DNA of 57,096 bases from Gordonia lacunae (GTDB lineage Bacteria > Actinomycetota > Actinomycetes > Mycobacteriales > Mycobacteriaceae), in assembly GCF_002149015.1 (NCBI RefSeq), contig NZ_NGFO01000034.1:1-57096 (forward strand), read 5' to 3'. Numbering within the stretch: the stretch's first letter is position 1; the number at the start of each line of letters is the position of its first letter. This document shows positions 16,094 to 24,088 of the stretch, in pieces. Position numbers and translations under genes: made by a program. A model generated the notes under the pieces. The model searched no databases. It saw only the letters and a program-made list of their open reading frames with translations, and was not told where the DNA came from.

Positions 16094-16127
16094 GGCGGTA
16101 GCTCCCGCAAACTGTGAGCGGGCAGCC

Positions 16128-16425
16128 ACCCCCTGCTCCCTGAGGTGCGAGCGCAGCGAGCCACGAAGGTCCTACCGTGAGATCGGTTAGGAACCTTCGT
16201 GGTTCGTCGCTATCGCTCCTCGCACCTCAGGGAGCAGGGGGCGGCGCGTGCGGGGCTCGAACCTCAGTTTCTGCGGCCTGGCGGCCGTCGTGGACTGCGA
16301 GCGGACTCTGCTCCCTGACGTGCGAGCTTGCAAGCGTCACGAAGGGTCTCGCAACCTCGGTCGGCATACCCTTCGTGACGCGCCCTCCGCAAGCTCCGGG
16401 CGCTCCTCAGGGAGCAGGGGGTAGC
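16128..16425. repeat. Nested family-1 repeats forming a large inverted repeat
   Basis: Four copies: inverted (about 16130-16169), direct (16190-16240), an insertion module with 'tttctgcggcctggcggccg' (16261-16300), then an inverted copy 'ctgctccctgacg...cacgaagggt' (about 16309-16348) facing a direct copy 'acccttcgtgacgcgccctc...cagggagcag' (16370-16420). The last pair can form a long hairpin. The block lies between the convergent FKBP and P450 genes, where transcription must end in both directions. Confidence 0.85.
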
Positions 16426-16427
16426 GC

Positions 16428-17843
16428 TCAGATCTTGCGGTGCCGCAGGTTGATCGGCAGGCCGTCGGCGGGGGTCGGGCCGGTTCCGTAGGTCAATTCC
16501 GGGCGGTAGTCGGCCGGGACGTCCCACTCGAAGCGCTGCAGCATCTGGTGCAGGATCGACTTCACTTCCATCCCACCGAAATACAGGCCGATGCACTTGT
16601 GTGCGCCGCCGCCGAAGGGCGCCCATGCGAACCGGTGGACCTTGTCCTCGCGGCGTTCGGCCGAGAAGCGCTCGGGGTCGAAGTGGGTCGGGTTGGGCCA
16701 CCATTCCTTGCGGAGCATCGTCGCCCACGGGTGGATGGCGAGCAGCGTGCCCTTCGGGATGTAGTGCCCGCAGATCTCGGTGTCCTCGATCGCCATCCGG
16801 AAGAGCATCCCGACGGGGGCGTTGAGGCGCAACGTCTCCTTGAAGGCCAATTCCATGCTGGGGAGCTTGTCGACGTCGTCGTAGTCGATCGTCGGCTTGT
16901 CGAGTGCAAGGGATTCCTCGCGCAGCCGCTCCTGCCACTCGGGGTGCCGGCCGAGGAAGTAGGTCAGCATCGACAACGCGATGGTGCTGGTGTCGTGCGC
17001 GGCCATCATCACGAAGATCATGTGGTTGACGATGTCCTCGTCGGAGAACGTCTCGCCTTCGTCGCTCTCGGCGTTGCAGAGAACGCTGAACAGGTCATCG
17101 GCGTCGTTCCCGCGACGCAGCGGAATCTCGGACCGGAAGTACTCCTGCAGCGCCTCGCGGCCGCGGAGTCCCTGCGCCCAGGTCCAGTTGCCGACGTCCT
17201 TGCGCACGATCGCCTGACCACCCCGGACAGCGGCCTCGAACGCGTGCTCCAGTCGGTGGGCCTCGGACTCGCTGACGTGGGCTCCCATGAAGACCTCGGT
17301 CGCCAGCGACAGCGTGAGGTCCTTGGTGCGGGAGTACATCTTGAACCCGTTGCCCACCTCCCAGTTGGCGAGGGTCTTCTCGATGTGCGGGGTCATGATG
17401 TCGAGGTAGCCGGTGAGGCGGGGCCGACTGAACGCCTGCTGCATGATGCGCCGGTGCTGCATGTGCTCGTCGAAGTCCATCAGCATGACGCCGCGGCGGA
17501 AGAACGGGCCGATCATCGGTTCCCAGCCGAGTTCGCTGGAGAACGCCTTCTTGCGGTTCATCCAGACCGCTTCGATGGCATCCGGACCGACGAGGGTGAC
17601 CATGTTCATGCCCAGCGCGCCGGACCATGAGACCTGGCCGTAGCGCTCGAATCGCTCCATCGCGGACTTGAGGGGGTCGACCAGCGCCTCGAGGGTGTTG
17701 CCGAGGTACGGAATCCCGGGATCACCCATGACCGGCTTGAGATCCGACCCGGCGGGTGGCTCGGCCAGCGGGCGTTCCGAGCTCGGATACATGCTGCTCG
17801 CCTTCGCCAGCACGCCTTGGATCTGTTTCTTCCGACTCGTCAT
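16428..17843 (-). CDS. Cytochrome P450
   Basis: 471-residue P450 monooxygenase. Signatures: I-helix 'AAHDTST' (the AGxDT equivalent), K-helix ExxR in 'FKETLRLNAP', and heme-binding loop 'FAWAPFGGGAHKCIGLYFGG' with the axial Cys. N-terminal 'GIPYLGNTLEAL' is the usual proline-rich hinge. No clear transmembrane anchor. General architecture resembles sterol/fatty-acid-type actinobacterial P450s; the CYP family is not assigned. ATG 17843 (MTSRKKQ) was chosen because longer in-frame sequence is not P450-like; GGGAG and AGG lie 10-15 bases upstream. 100 bases downstream of the GT87 gene in the same direction. Confidence 0.9.
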   Translation of the reverse strand: MTSRKKQIQGVLAKASSMYPSSERPLAEPPAGSDLKPVMGDPGIPYLGNTLEALVDPLKSAMERFERYGQVSWSGALGMNMVTLVGPDAIEAVWMNRKKAFSSELGWEPMIGPFFRRGVMLMDFDEHMQHRRIMQQAFSRPRLTGYLDIMTPHIEKTLANWEVGNGFKMYSRTKDLTLSLATEVFMGAHVSESEAHRLEHAFEAAVRGGQAIVRKDVGNWTWAQGLRGREALQEYFRSEIPLRRGNDADDLFSVLCNAESDEGETFSDEDIVNHMIFVMMAAHDTSTIALSMLTYFLGRHPEWQERLREESLALDKPTIDYDDVDKLPSMELAFKETLRLNAPVGMLFRMAIEDTEICGHYIPKGTLLAIHPWATMLRKEWWPNPTHFDPERFSAERREDKVHRFAWAPFGGGAHKCIGLYFGGMEVKSILHQMLQRFEWDVPADYRPELTYGTGPTPADGLPINLRHRKI

Positions 17844-17943
17844 GTACCTGCCACTCCCCATTGTTCCGTTGTGCGTTACATCACTATGCACCATTGGAAC
17901 GGATTTTAGCGGTTGTTTCAAGGGGGGCGTTCGCGGAGGGTGT

Positions 17944-19218
17944 TCATGCAGGTTGCGCGAGCGTGTCGGACGCACGTCCCGAGGCAAGCGCCCGGGGACC
18001 GGAGACCCCCAGCGAGATCAGCACGGCCAGGCCCCACAGCAGGTACGACGACCCGACGACGTGCTGCCACCAGGCCCACGACAGCTCGGCGTCGTACCGC
18101 TGAGGGATGCGCTGATGCGGCGCGGCAGCGAAGATGACCAGCCCCGAGCCGAGAAGCCACCACCAGATCGCCGACGCCGCGGGGCGCGTCGCGACGTAGG
18201 TCAGCAGGATCAGCACCGGGACCACCCAGACCCAGCTGTGATCCCACGCGACCGGCGAGCAGTACAGCGCGGCGAACGCGACGGCGATGAGGGCCGCGAC
18301 GTCGCGCGGAGTCATCGTCCGTGGGTCTGCCTGCGCCGGTGACAGCAGGCGCCACGCCACCCACGCCACGAACACTCCGACAACGAGCGAGACGAGGAAC
18401 CACGCCGCGTCGGACTCCACGCCCAAGCGCCCCAGCTCCCCCTTGATCGACTGGTTGTTCGCGAAGTGTGGACTCCCGATGCGGTCGGTGTCGAAGAGGG
18501 TCGAGGTCCAGTAGGTGGTCGAGTCGCTCGGTGTCAGCAGATGCCCCAGGGCGGCGTATCCGACCGCCGACACGGCGGCCACGCCCAGTGCACGCCAGTC
18601 CCGGCGGACGAAGAAGTACAACAGGAAGACCGCGGGCGTGAGCTTGATCGAGATGGCCAGGCCGACGAGGAGCCCGTTCCACCATCTGCCCCGGCCCAGC
18701 AGGACGTCGACGACGACGAGCGTCATCAGGACGATGTTGACCTGACCGAAGTTCAGCGTGTCTCGGACGGGTTCGAGCCAGAGGGCGACCGTCGTGGCAG
18801 CCGTTGCGAGCCACCACAGGTCGCAGACCGGCCGGTCGAGGAGGACGGTCAGGACGATCCGGCAGACCACGAGCAGACAGCCGATGGACATCGCGGTGAA
18901 CAGGGCCTGGCCCAGGCCGAGCGGTACGACGGTGAACACCGAGAACAGAGCGGCGGCCAGCGGTGGGTAGGTGAACGGCAGGTACGAGCCCTCGGCGAGC
19001 CGCGGCAGGATGCCGTACAGGTCGCCGCCGTCGAGCAGTACCTGACCTCCCATGCGGTAGACGTCGAAGTCGATCCGGTACGGGGCGGGCGGCTGATTCG
19101 GCAGGACGACGATCGCGACCGCCGAACTGAGAACGAAGGCGGCGAGTGCCGCCCATCGGGCCCACGGCGTTCGGAGATAGCGATCCAGCGCACGTCGGAT
19201 GGTTCCAGCAGCAGTCAC
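17944..19218 (-). CDS. GT87-family (DUF2029) mannosyltransferase-like membrane protein
   Basis: 424-residue polytopic membrane protein with about ten helices, of the GT87 alpha-mannosyltransferase group that uses polyprenyl-phosphomannose in mycobacterial lipomannan/PIM synthesis. Typical features: an early periplasmic-loop 'YRIDFDVYRMGGQVLLDGGDLYG' (in parts) with the catalytic Asp region, 'YLPFTYPPLAAALFS', and 'GQVNIVLMTLVVVDVLLGR'. It would depend on the Dpm product (38627-39445). GTG start at 19218; Gram-positive-type charged N-terminus before the first helix. Confidence 0.85.
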   Translation of the reverse strand: MTAAGTIRRALDRYLRTPWARWAALAAFVLSSAVAIVVLPNQPPAPYRIDFDVYRMGGQVLLDGGDLYGILPRLAEGSYLPFTYPPLAAALFSVFTVVPLGLGQALFTAMSIGCLLVVCRIVLTVLLDRPVCDLWWLATAATTVALWLEPVRDTLNFGQVNIVLMTLVVVDVLLGRGRWWNGLLVGLAISIKLTPAVFLLYFFVRRDWRALGVAAVSAVGYAALGHLLTPSDSTTYWTSTLFDTDRIGSPHFANNQSIKGELGRLGVESDAAWFLVSLVVGVFVAWVAWRLLSPAQADPRTMTPRDVAALIAVAFAALYCSPVAWDHSWVWVVPVLILLTYVATRPAASAIWWWLLGSGLVIFAAAPHQRIPQRYDAELSWAWWQHVVGSSYLLWGLAVLISLGVSGPRALASGRASDTLAQPA

Positions 19219-19288
19219 GAGCCCTCACTTCCGAGCGGGATCGTATCGCGGGGCGCCCTCGGTGCAGCGGAGCGGAGTCCGGGACTCG

Positions 19289-19735
19289 TCAGGCGGCCCC
19301 GGCGCTGCGTCGACGTGCGCGCGCCGGAATAGCGGACTCGTCCGGGTAACCATCGAGCATGATCGTCGCGATCGCGCCGAGGGCACGATCCCACGCCGAT
19401 GTCATGGCCGGAGTCCAGGCATCGCCGCCGATCTCGCTCATCGTGGCGATCATGCATTCCGCAACTGCCGTGTACATCGGCCTGGTGACACCGAACCGGG
19501 CGTGGCGCCGTCCCAGGGCGTGGAGTGTCGTTCGCAGCCAGTCGGCGTCGTCGACGTGGTCCACCACCGACACGATCGCGCCCCGCAACATCTCGGCCTG
19601 CACTCGGGTGTCGCGGCCGAACATCGCGCGGACCGTCGGATACCGGTCGAAGAGGATCTCGTAGAAGCGGACGGTGAGGCCCGAGTCGGGCAGGTCGACG
19701 AGAGCGAGACTGTCGTGGAGCAGTTGCTTGTCCAT
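19289..19735 (-). CDS. Single-domain globin
   Basis: 148-residue globin like the N-terminal domain of flavohaemoglobins ('LVDLPDSGLTVRFYEILFDRYPTVRAMFGRD' pattern, with the invariant CD1 Phe in MFGRD and the proximal His in 'ALGRRHARFGV'). No reductase domain follows, so it is a single-domain globin that binds O2 or NO and relies on an external reductase. ATG 19735 is favoured over 19759 by an AGGG motif. It lies 113 bases behind the reverse transcriptase gene on the same strand and could share its transcript, but nothing links it functionally to a retron. Confidence 0.8.
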   Translation of the reverse strand: MDKQLLHDSLALVDLPDSGLTVRFYEILFDRYPTVRAMFGRDTRVQAEMLRGAIVSVVDHVDDADWLRTTLHALGRRHARFGVTRPMYTAVAECMIATMSEIGGDAWTPAMTSAWDRALGAIATIMLDGYPDESAIPARARRRSAGAA

Positions 19736-19848
19736 GGAGGGACCCTGGGGCTCGCGCATTGCGGGTGGACGCGCAGCGCGGAAGGCGGAGGTAAACGTGG
19801 CCTCACACCGACGGGCCCTACGTGTGAGGTTCGGGATGGTTCGAGTTC

Positions 19849-21120
19849 CTACGTCTCCCAGTCGACGGTGGCTGCCAGGTCCAGCAGCCGGCGTCGTCGG
19901 GCCTCCCCCGTCGCCCCCACCCACGCGATGAGTCCGTAGACGTGCGCGCGGAAATCTGGGTGATCGGCGCGATTCTGCGACGCCGCTCCATGGCGGCGCG
20001 CGTTGTGCAGCAGGGCCCTCAGGTTGTCGTACTCGGATCTGGCGACCTGGGGGCGGTCGTTGACGACAAGGCCGGCGAGGCGCTGGCGCTGATGGCTGTG
20101 CATGATCCGGACCTTGTCCGGGTGGACGGTGAAACGCTCCGCATCGACGATGCGGAGCACTGTCCACAGCACCCGGTCGGCATCGATCGCGTCGCCCGAG
20201 ATCGCGAGGTCGTCGCCGTACCGGGTGTACCGGAGACCGTTGCGGCGGGCATAGCCGTCGAGCCGCCGATCCAACGACCGCATCACGAGGTTGGCGAGAT
20301 GGGGCGACGTCGGTGCGCCCTGCGGGAGATGACGTTCGCGAAGCAGTGCGGCGTGCATGTGATCGAGGCCTCGGAGCTCATCGACAGGCGTTGCCGTGGT
20401 GCACAATTCGGCGAGCAGGCGTGCGATGTGGGGTTGGAATCCCGCGTCGCGGAACACCGCGCGAACGCGCTGGACGGTGATGGACTCGAAGCAGTGCCGG
20501 AGGTCGACACGCACGACCGCGGGCCGGTCGGTGTGCGGCCAGGCGAACGCAGCCGGCGACGACCCGGGCACGAACCCGCGCGCCGCCGAATGCGCCGGGA
20601 TGCGCTCGACCAGACGCCTGAGCAGACGCCGTTGGGTCTCTCGCATCCGTGGCTTCGGCGCTTCGATGACACGGACGCCTTCGCGTTTGTCCCGTCGCCA
20701 GATGCGATAGTGCCGCAACGGCGGACGCGCCGTTCGCAACCACTGTCCGCGGTCGGCGAACCACTCGAGTTCCGGAACGGTGAAGTCGAGCCAGTGCGCG
20801 ACCTGCTCAACGTCGTAGAGATCAGGCAGATCGTCGAGCACCGTTCCCGACGACTCCGGTTCATGAAGGACGAGGGGCCGGCGGGGTTGGGGCTCCGGAT
20901 GGGTCCACGGCGCCAGCGCCTCCAGGACGACCGTTGCTGGATGCCTGGGTTCGTGCGGCGAGAGTTCGAAGATGCGGTCGGCCACGTCGGCGGTGACCTC
21001 CGCGGGCAGAAGCACACGAAGCGCGGTCAGCACCTCCGGCCAGGTCCAGGAGGTATATGTCCGCGAGAAGTCCGCAGCGACTTCGGCGGCCTCGTGTGCG
21101 CGGAGGAACGGGTCGGTCAC
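19849..21120 (-). CDS. Retron-type reverse transcriptase
   Basis: 423-residue RT from a GTG start at 21120. Residues 1-125 are an N-terminal extension of unknown role; 140-420 are the RT core: 'RVIEAPKPRMRETQRRLLRRL' (split, region 1), 'RGFVPGSS' at 181, motif A 'RVDLRHCFESI' with Asp206, 'LPQGAPTSPHLANL' at 265-278, catalytic 'YGDDLAISG' at 301-309, and 'RLAGLVVNDRPQVAR' at 347-361, the equivalent of the retron VTG region. No maturase or endonuclease domain, so not a group II intron. A structured RNA with perfect inverted-repeat ends lies 33 bases upstream (21154-21319). It should convert part of that RNA to msDNA. No recognisable effector is adjacent. A longer N-terminus reaching 21258 would overlap the RNA and was rejected. 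Confidence 0.88.
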   Translation of the reverse strand: MTDPFLRAHEAAEVAADFSRTYTSWTWPEVLTALRVLLPAEVTADVADRIFELSPHEPRHPATVVLEALAPWTHPEPQPRRPLVLHEPESSGTVLDDLPDLYDVEQVAHWLDFTVPELEWFADRGQWLRTARPPLRHYRIWRRDKREGVRVIEAPKPRMRETQRRLLRRLVERIPAHSAARGFVPGSSPAAFAWPHTDRPAVVRVDLRHCFESITVQRVRAVFRDAGFQPHIARLLAELCTTATPVDELRGLDHMHAALLRERHLPQGAPTSPHLANLVMRSLDRRLDGYARRNGLRYTRYGDDLAISGDAIDADRVLWTVLRIVDAERFTVHPDKVRIMHSHQRQRLAGLVVNDRPQVARSEYDNLRALLHNARRHGAASQNRADHPDFRAHVYGLIAWVGATGEARRRRLLDLAATVDWET

Positions 21121-21153
21121 TGCGTCGTCGCCTGTGTACGGGACGACTGTCGG

Positions 21154-21319
21154 TGATGAACGACGGGTGTGGTGACCAGAGCTGTGGTGCAACGGCGCCG
21201 GGTGGCACGTGAAGCGTGCGCGCCGGCGTCGGACGCAGGAACCAACTGTGAAGTGCACCCAGGGGTTACCCCTGAGACGGATCGCGACGATCCCCTCTCA
21301 CCTCGCCCGTCGTTCATCA
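21154..21319 (-). ncRNA. Putative retron msr-msd RNA
   Basis: On the minus strand the RNA starts and ends with a perfect 14-bp inverted repeat (21306-21319 with 21154-21167; TGATGAACGACGGG), as retron a1/a2 sequences do. Just inside a1 is GCGAGGTGAGAGG, reminiscent of the branch-G region of known retrons. Two perfect short hairpins follow, 21279-21293 (6-bp stem, 3-base loop) and 21261-21273 (5-bp stem, 3-base loop), fitting msr. Then comes a nested long hairpin fitting msd: 21186-21191/21254-21259, 21193-21198/21220-21225 and 21205-21209/21215-21219, all exact. Total ~166 bases, ending 33 bases before the RT start codon. Read from sequence only; no covariance model was run. Confidence 0.75.
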
Positions 21320-21707
21320 ATCGACATGGTGCCACGAGGGTGCGACAACCGAGTGGAGGACGCCGAGGTCCGCGGGTCAGATGCGCGCGGTTGCTGGTGG
21401 CGTGCTGGTGAAAGTGGTTTGTGGGTGGGCGGTCTGCGGATCGTCGGTGTTCCGCTGCAGCTGAGGAACCCTTTCATCTGCCGGATCTCGGGGATCGTTG
21501 GTGCTCGCGCGCGTTCGCGCCGAGTCAGCCGGTGGGTGGACTCGGTGTCGACACGATCAGGTGAGTCTCGCGACAGCCTCTGCGACCGTCACCCACACTT
21601 CCAGTGGCGCCCTGTCCGGAGGGCCTCCGGATTGTCTGCTTGCCTTCCCGATCGAACTCGACGCACACCGTCTCCTCCGGGTGCGAGGTCTGGTAGACCC
21701 GGTCTCC
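21320..21707. other. Intergenic region between retron and GNAT gene
   Basis: 388 bases between the divergent retron RNA and the GNAT gene. It presumably holds the promoters for both. The only structure seen is the palindrome TCCGGAGG-G-CCTCCGGA at 21615-21631. No credible small gene was found; an in-frame extension of the GNAT gene back to 21498 is open but non-homologous in look. Confidence 0.5.
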
Positions 21708-22226
21708 ATGGGTAGCTATGACATCCGGCCTGTCGAAGCGAGTGACATCGAGCAGATCTCGGCCGCCCACACCGCCATCTGGAAGATGACCTATCCGGGC
21801 ATGGTGGACCAGGACAGACTCGATGCACTCACTTCTGCAGAAGCTGCCCTCCGCTGGCGGGAGACGGTCGGAGACTTCGCAGACCATGCTGTGCGCGGGG
21901 TCCGGCTCCGATGCGCGACCTGCACTGCCACACAGGAGATGGTCGGCTTCGCAACGAGCGGCCCGGGTCGCGATCGCGACGCGCCCGCACCGACTGAACT
22001 GTGGTCTCTGAATGTCGTTCCCCGCCATCACGGCAGCGGCGTGGCCCTGGACCTGATGATCTCCGTGCTCGGCGTCATCGGCGTCCCCGCCTACCTATGG
22101 GTCGCCCGCGACAACGCGCGTGCTGTCGCGTTCTACCGCAAACACGGGTTCGAACTCGATGGTGCCACTCGTCGCGACCCCGACTGGGACTGCCGCGAAG
22201 AGCGCATGACCGCCACACGAGCATGA
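21708..22226 (+). CDS. GNAT-family N-acetyltransferase
   Basis: 172-residue GNAT protein: 'DIRPVEASDIEQISAAHTAIWKMTYPGMV' opening, acetyl-CoA loop in 'LNVVPRHHGSGVALDLM' (R/Q-x-x-G-x-G/A type), and 'VARDNARAVAFYRKHGFELDG' closing motif. Substrate unknown; RimI/phosphinothricin-type members acetylate proteins or small amines. ATG 21708 fits the family N-terminus. It is divergent from the retron, so a link as a retron partner is possible but unsupported. Confidence 0.82.
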   Translation: MGSYDIRPVEASDIEQISAAHTAIWKMTYPGMVDQDRLDALTSAEAALRWRETVGDFADHAVRGVRLRCATCTATQEMVGFATSGPGRDRDAPAPTELWSLNVVPRHHGSGVALDLMISVLGVIGVPAYLWVARDNARAVAFYRKHGFELDGATRRDPDWDCREERMTATRA

Positions 22227-22535
22227 ACGGCAGTGGCAGCTTCCAGCGGCCGGATGGCAGGACGACGCCGCGCCATTGCCTACGATCCGTCGCCGGTCTG
22301 ACCACAACTCGTGGGCGCGCCGCTCCCGGGACGGTAGTGATCGGCGATCGAACACCCGACTCGTCCGCGTCCGGCGGCCGCAGAGGCGCAAGTCGACTAC
22401 GGATGCCGCACTTCCGGTTCGATTCGAAACAGCTGTGGCTGGTGTTCACTGGTGGTGACGATGAAGCGCACAGTCGACGAATTCGGCTACGGTGCAGTGA
22501 TTCTCGATATCGGAGCTTGTGGAAACTCCTCGTCG
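22227..22535. other. Intergenic region without visible gene
   Basis: About 310 bases between the GNAT and DUF222-HNH genes. The frame of the HNH gene stays open through it but codes for arginine-rich sequence typical of a non-coding high-GC frame. No hairpin, repeat copy or promoter is evident apart from the LexA-like box at its end. Confidence 0.4.
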
Positions 22536-22551
22536 TCGAACGAATGTTCCC
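22536..22551 (+). promoter_or_regulatory. LexA-type SOS box
   Basis: TCGAAC-GAAT-GTTCCC, matching the actinobacterial SOS consensus TCGAAC-n4-GTTCGA at 10 of 12 positions. It overlaps an ATG at 22544, which argues that the gene starts at 22565 instead. 13E12-type genes in mycobacteria are known to carry SOS boxes. Confidence 0.6.
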
Positions 22552-22564
22552 GTACAGTGGAGTC

Positions 22565-23806
22565 ATGCCAGAGCTCGCCACCGTCCTCGATCAGCTCATC
22601 GAGACCGCGCCGCCCGCCGATGACTTCACCGGCAGAGCAACTTTCGACGCATTGCGCATGCTGCAGTTGATCCGCAACACCGTGGATCATCAGATCGTCA
22701 CCCACACAGCGCAACTCGGCGAACTCGCGGTCGCCCAGAGAACCGGCGGTAGCACCAAGGCAATGCTGATCGAGCTGGGACATGCGCCCGCAGCGGCCCA
22801 TCGCGTCATGCGAAGCGTCGACGCCCTGCCCGCGCTCCCGGCCGTGGCCCATCACGCCGCCGACGGACACCTGTCCTCGGAAATCATCGACGCCATCGTC
22901 CGAGGGATGAGCTCCATCGGGAAGCGGTGTCGTGAAGGGCTTTCCGACAGAGACAAGCGTGCGCACGAGACCGAACTCCTCGCCCAGGCCTTGTCCGGTG
23001 CGACGCCGGCGCAGGTACTCGAGTACGCCCGCGGGATCGGCAACGCCCTTGCCGACGCCACGGACACCGGGATCCCCGCCGCGGACGACCCATCGCTGAA
23101 CACCGTCAGCGCTCGCACCACGGACGACGGACGCGTCGACATCCGCGCCGACGTCACCCAGGTGGTCGGCGAGAAGTTCTTGTCGATGATCGACGAACGC
23201 TCCTGCCCGCGGCCCGAACCCGACGGCGCGGCGGATCGGCGTACCGCTGAACAGCGTCGCGCGGACGCCTTCGAGTTGATCCTCGATCAAGCTGCGCTGG
23301 GGGCGCGCATCGACAGCGTCGGCAGTCCGCGGACCCAGCTGGTGGTGACCATCCCCGCCGCAGGCACGGACCCGGCACACCTCCCGTGGACCGGGTCCGT
23401 CAGCCGCGCGACCGCGAAACAGGTGTCATGTGACGGGTCGTTGACCGAAATCGTCCTCGACGGCGAAGGCGTACCTCTGCAGATGGGCCAGACCCACCGA
23501 CTGTTCCCATCGCATCTACGCAAAGCAGTGATCGTGCGAGATGGCTGCTGCATCAAATGCGGTGCACCACCCTCACATACGCAGGTGCATCACATCGCGC
23601 ACTGGGCGGACGGCGGACCCACCGATCTCGACAACGGCTGCCTGCTCTGCCAACGCTGCCACACCCAGGTCCACCACCACGGCTGGGACGTCGTCATGGG
23701 CTTCGATCGGCATCCCTGGCTGGTCCCGCCCGCCACCATCGACCCGAACCGACGACCCTTACCTGCCTACAACCGACGCACCATGCGACTCGACGACGCC
23801 GCCTGA
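22565..23806 (+). CDS. DUF222-HNH endonuclease (13E12 repeat family)
   Basis: 413-residue member of the 13E12 family: an N-terminal helical DUF222 domain (~1-290) and a C-terminal HNH nuclease ('RDGCCIKCGAPPSHTQVHHIAHWADGG' core, split: CIKCGAPPSHTQVHHI, then 'LCQRCHTQVHHHGW') with paired Cys for structural zinc and HH for catalysis. These multi-copy actinobacterial proteins are DNA-damage-inducible and of uncertain role. Start at ATG 22565 with GGAG close upstream, chosen because the LexA box covers the earlier ATG. A second member lies at 55306-56889. Confidence 0.88.
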   Translation: MPELATVLDQLIETAPPADDFTGRATFDALRMLQLIRNTVDHQIVTHTAQLGELAVAQRTGGSTKAMLIELGHAPAAAHRVMRSVDALPALPAVAHHAADGHLSSEIIDAIVRGMSSIGKRCREGLSDRDKRAHETELLAQALSGATPAQVLEYARGIGNALADATDTGIPAADDPSLNTVSARTTDDGRVDIRADVTQVVGEKFLSMIDERSCPRPEPDGAADRRTAEQRRADAFELILDQAALGARIDSVGSPRTQLVVTIPAAGTDPAHLPWTGSVSRATAKQVSCDGSLTEIVLDGEGVPLQMGQTHRLFPSHLRKAVIVRDGCCIKCGAPPSHTQVHHIAHWADGGPTDLDNGCLLCQRCHTQVHHHGWDVVMGFDRHPWLVPPATIDPNRRPLPAYNRRTMRLDDAA

Positions 23807-23964
23807 CCGCCGCACACCTCGCGCAGCACCTTCCGCACCCGGCCGGTGACCGGGACCGCAACCGTCCTTTGACAACTCCACAGTGGGATACGACGTGGTC
23901 GAGAGTTGGGCACCGCCCCATGTGGGCGAGCTCGCGAGCCGTATAGGACTCCGACACCGGCGTC

Positions 23965-24088
23965 GCGGGACCCTTCGAGGCTCGTCGCTAACGCTCCTCG
24001 CACCTCAGTTTCTGCGGCCTGGCGGCCGTCGTGGACTACGAAGCAACCGTCGTGCTCGGTGCGGCGACCACATTCACTGCTCCCTGAG
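23965..24088. repeat. Family-1 repeats, left side of IS target
   Basis: A direct copy (23968-24008, arm 'gctcgtcgctaacgctcctcgc') that ends in the 'acctcagtttctgcggcctg' module (24002-24041, the same module as at 16261-16300), followed by the start of an inverted copy 'actgctccctgag' that is cut at 24088 by the IS element and continues at 25744. Confidence 0.8.

Noticed and set aside
19849..21258. Group II intron or diversity-generating retroelement RT
   Set aside because: No maturase/endonuclease domain, no variable/template repeat pair seen; the upstream RNA and LAGLVVN region fit a retron better.
22544..22564. ATG at 22544 as start of the HNH gene
   Set aside because: It lies inside the LexA-like box; ATG 22565 has a better ribosome site.
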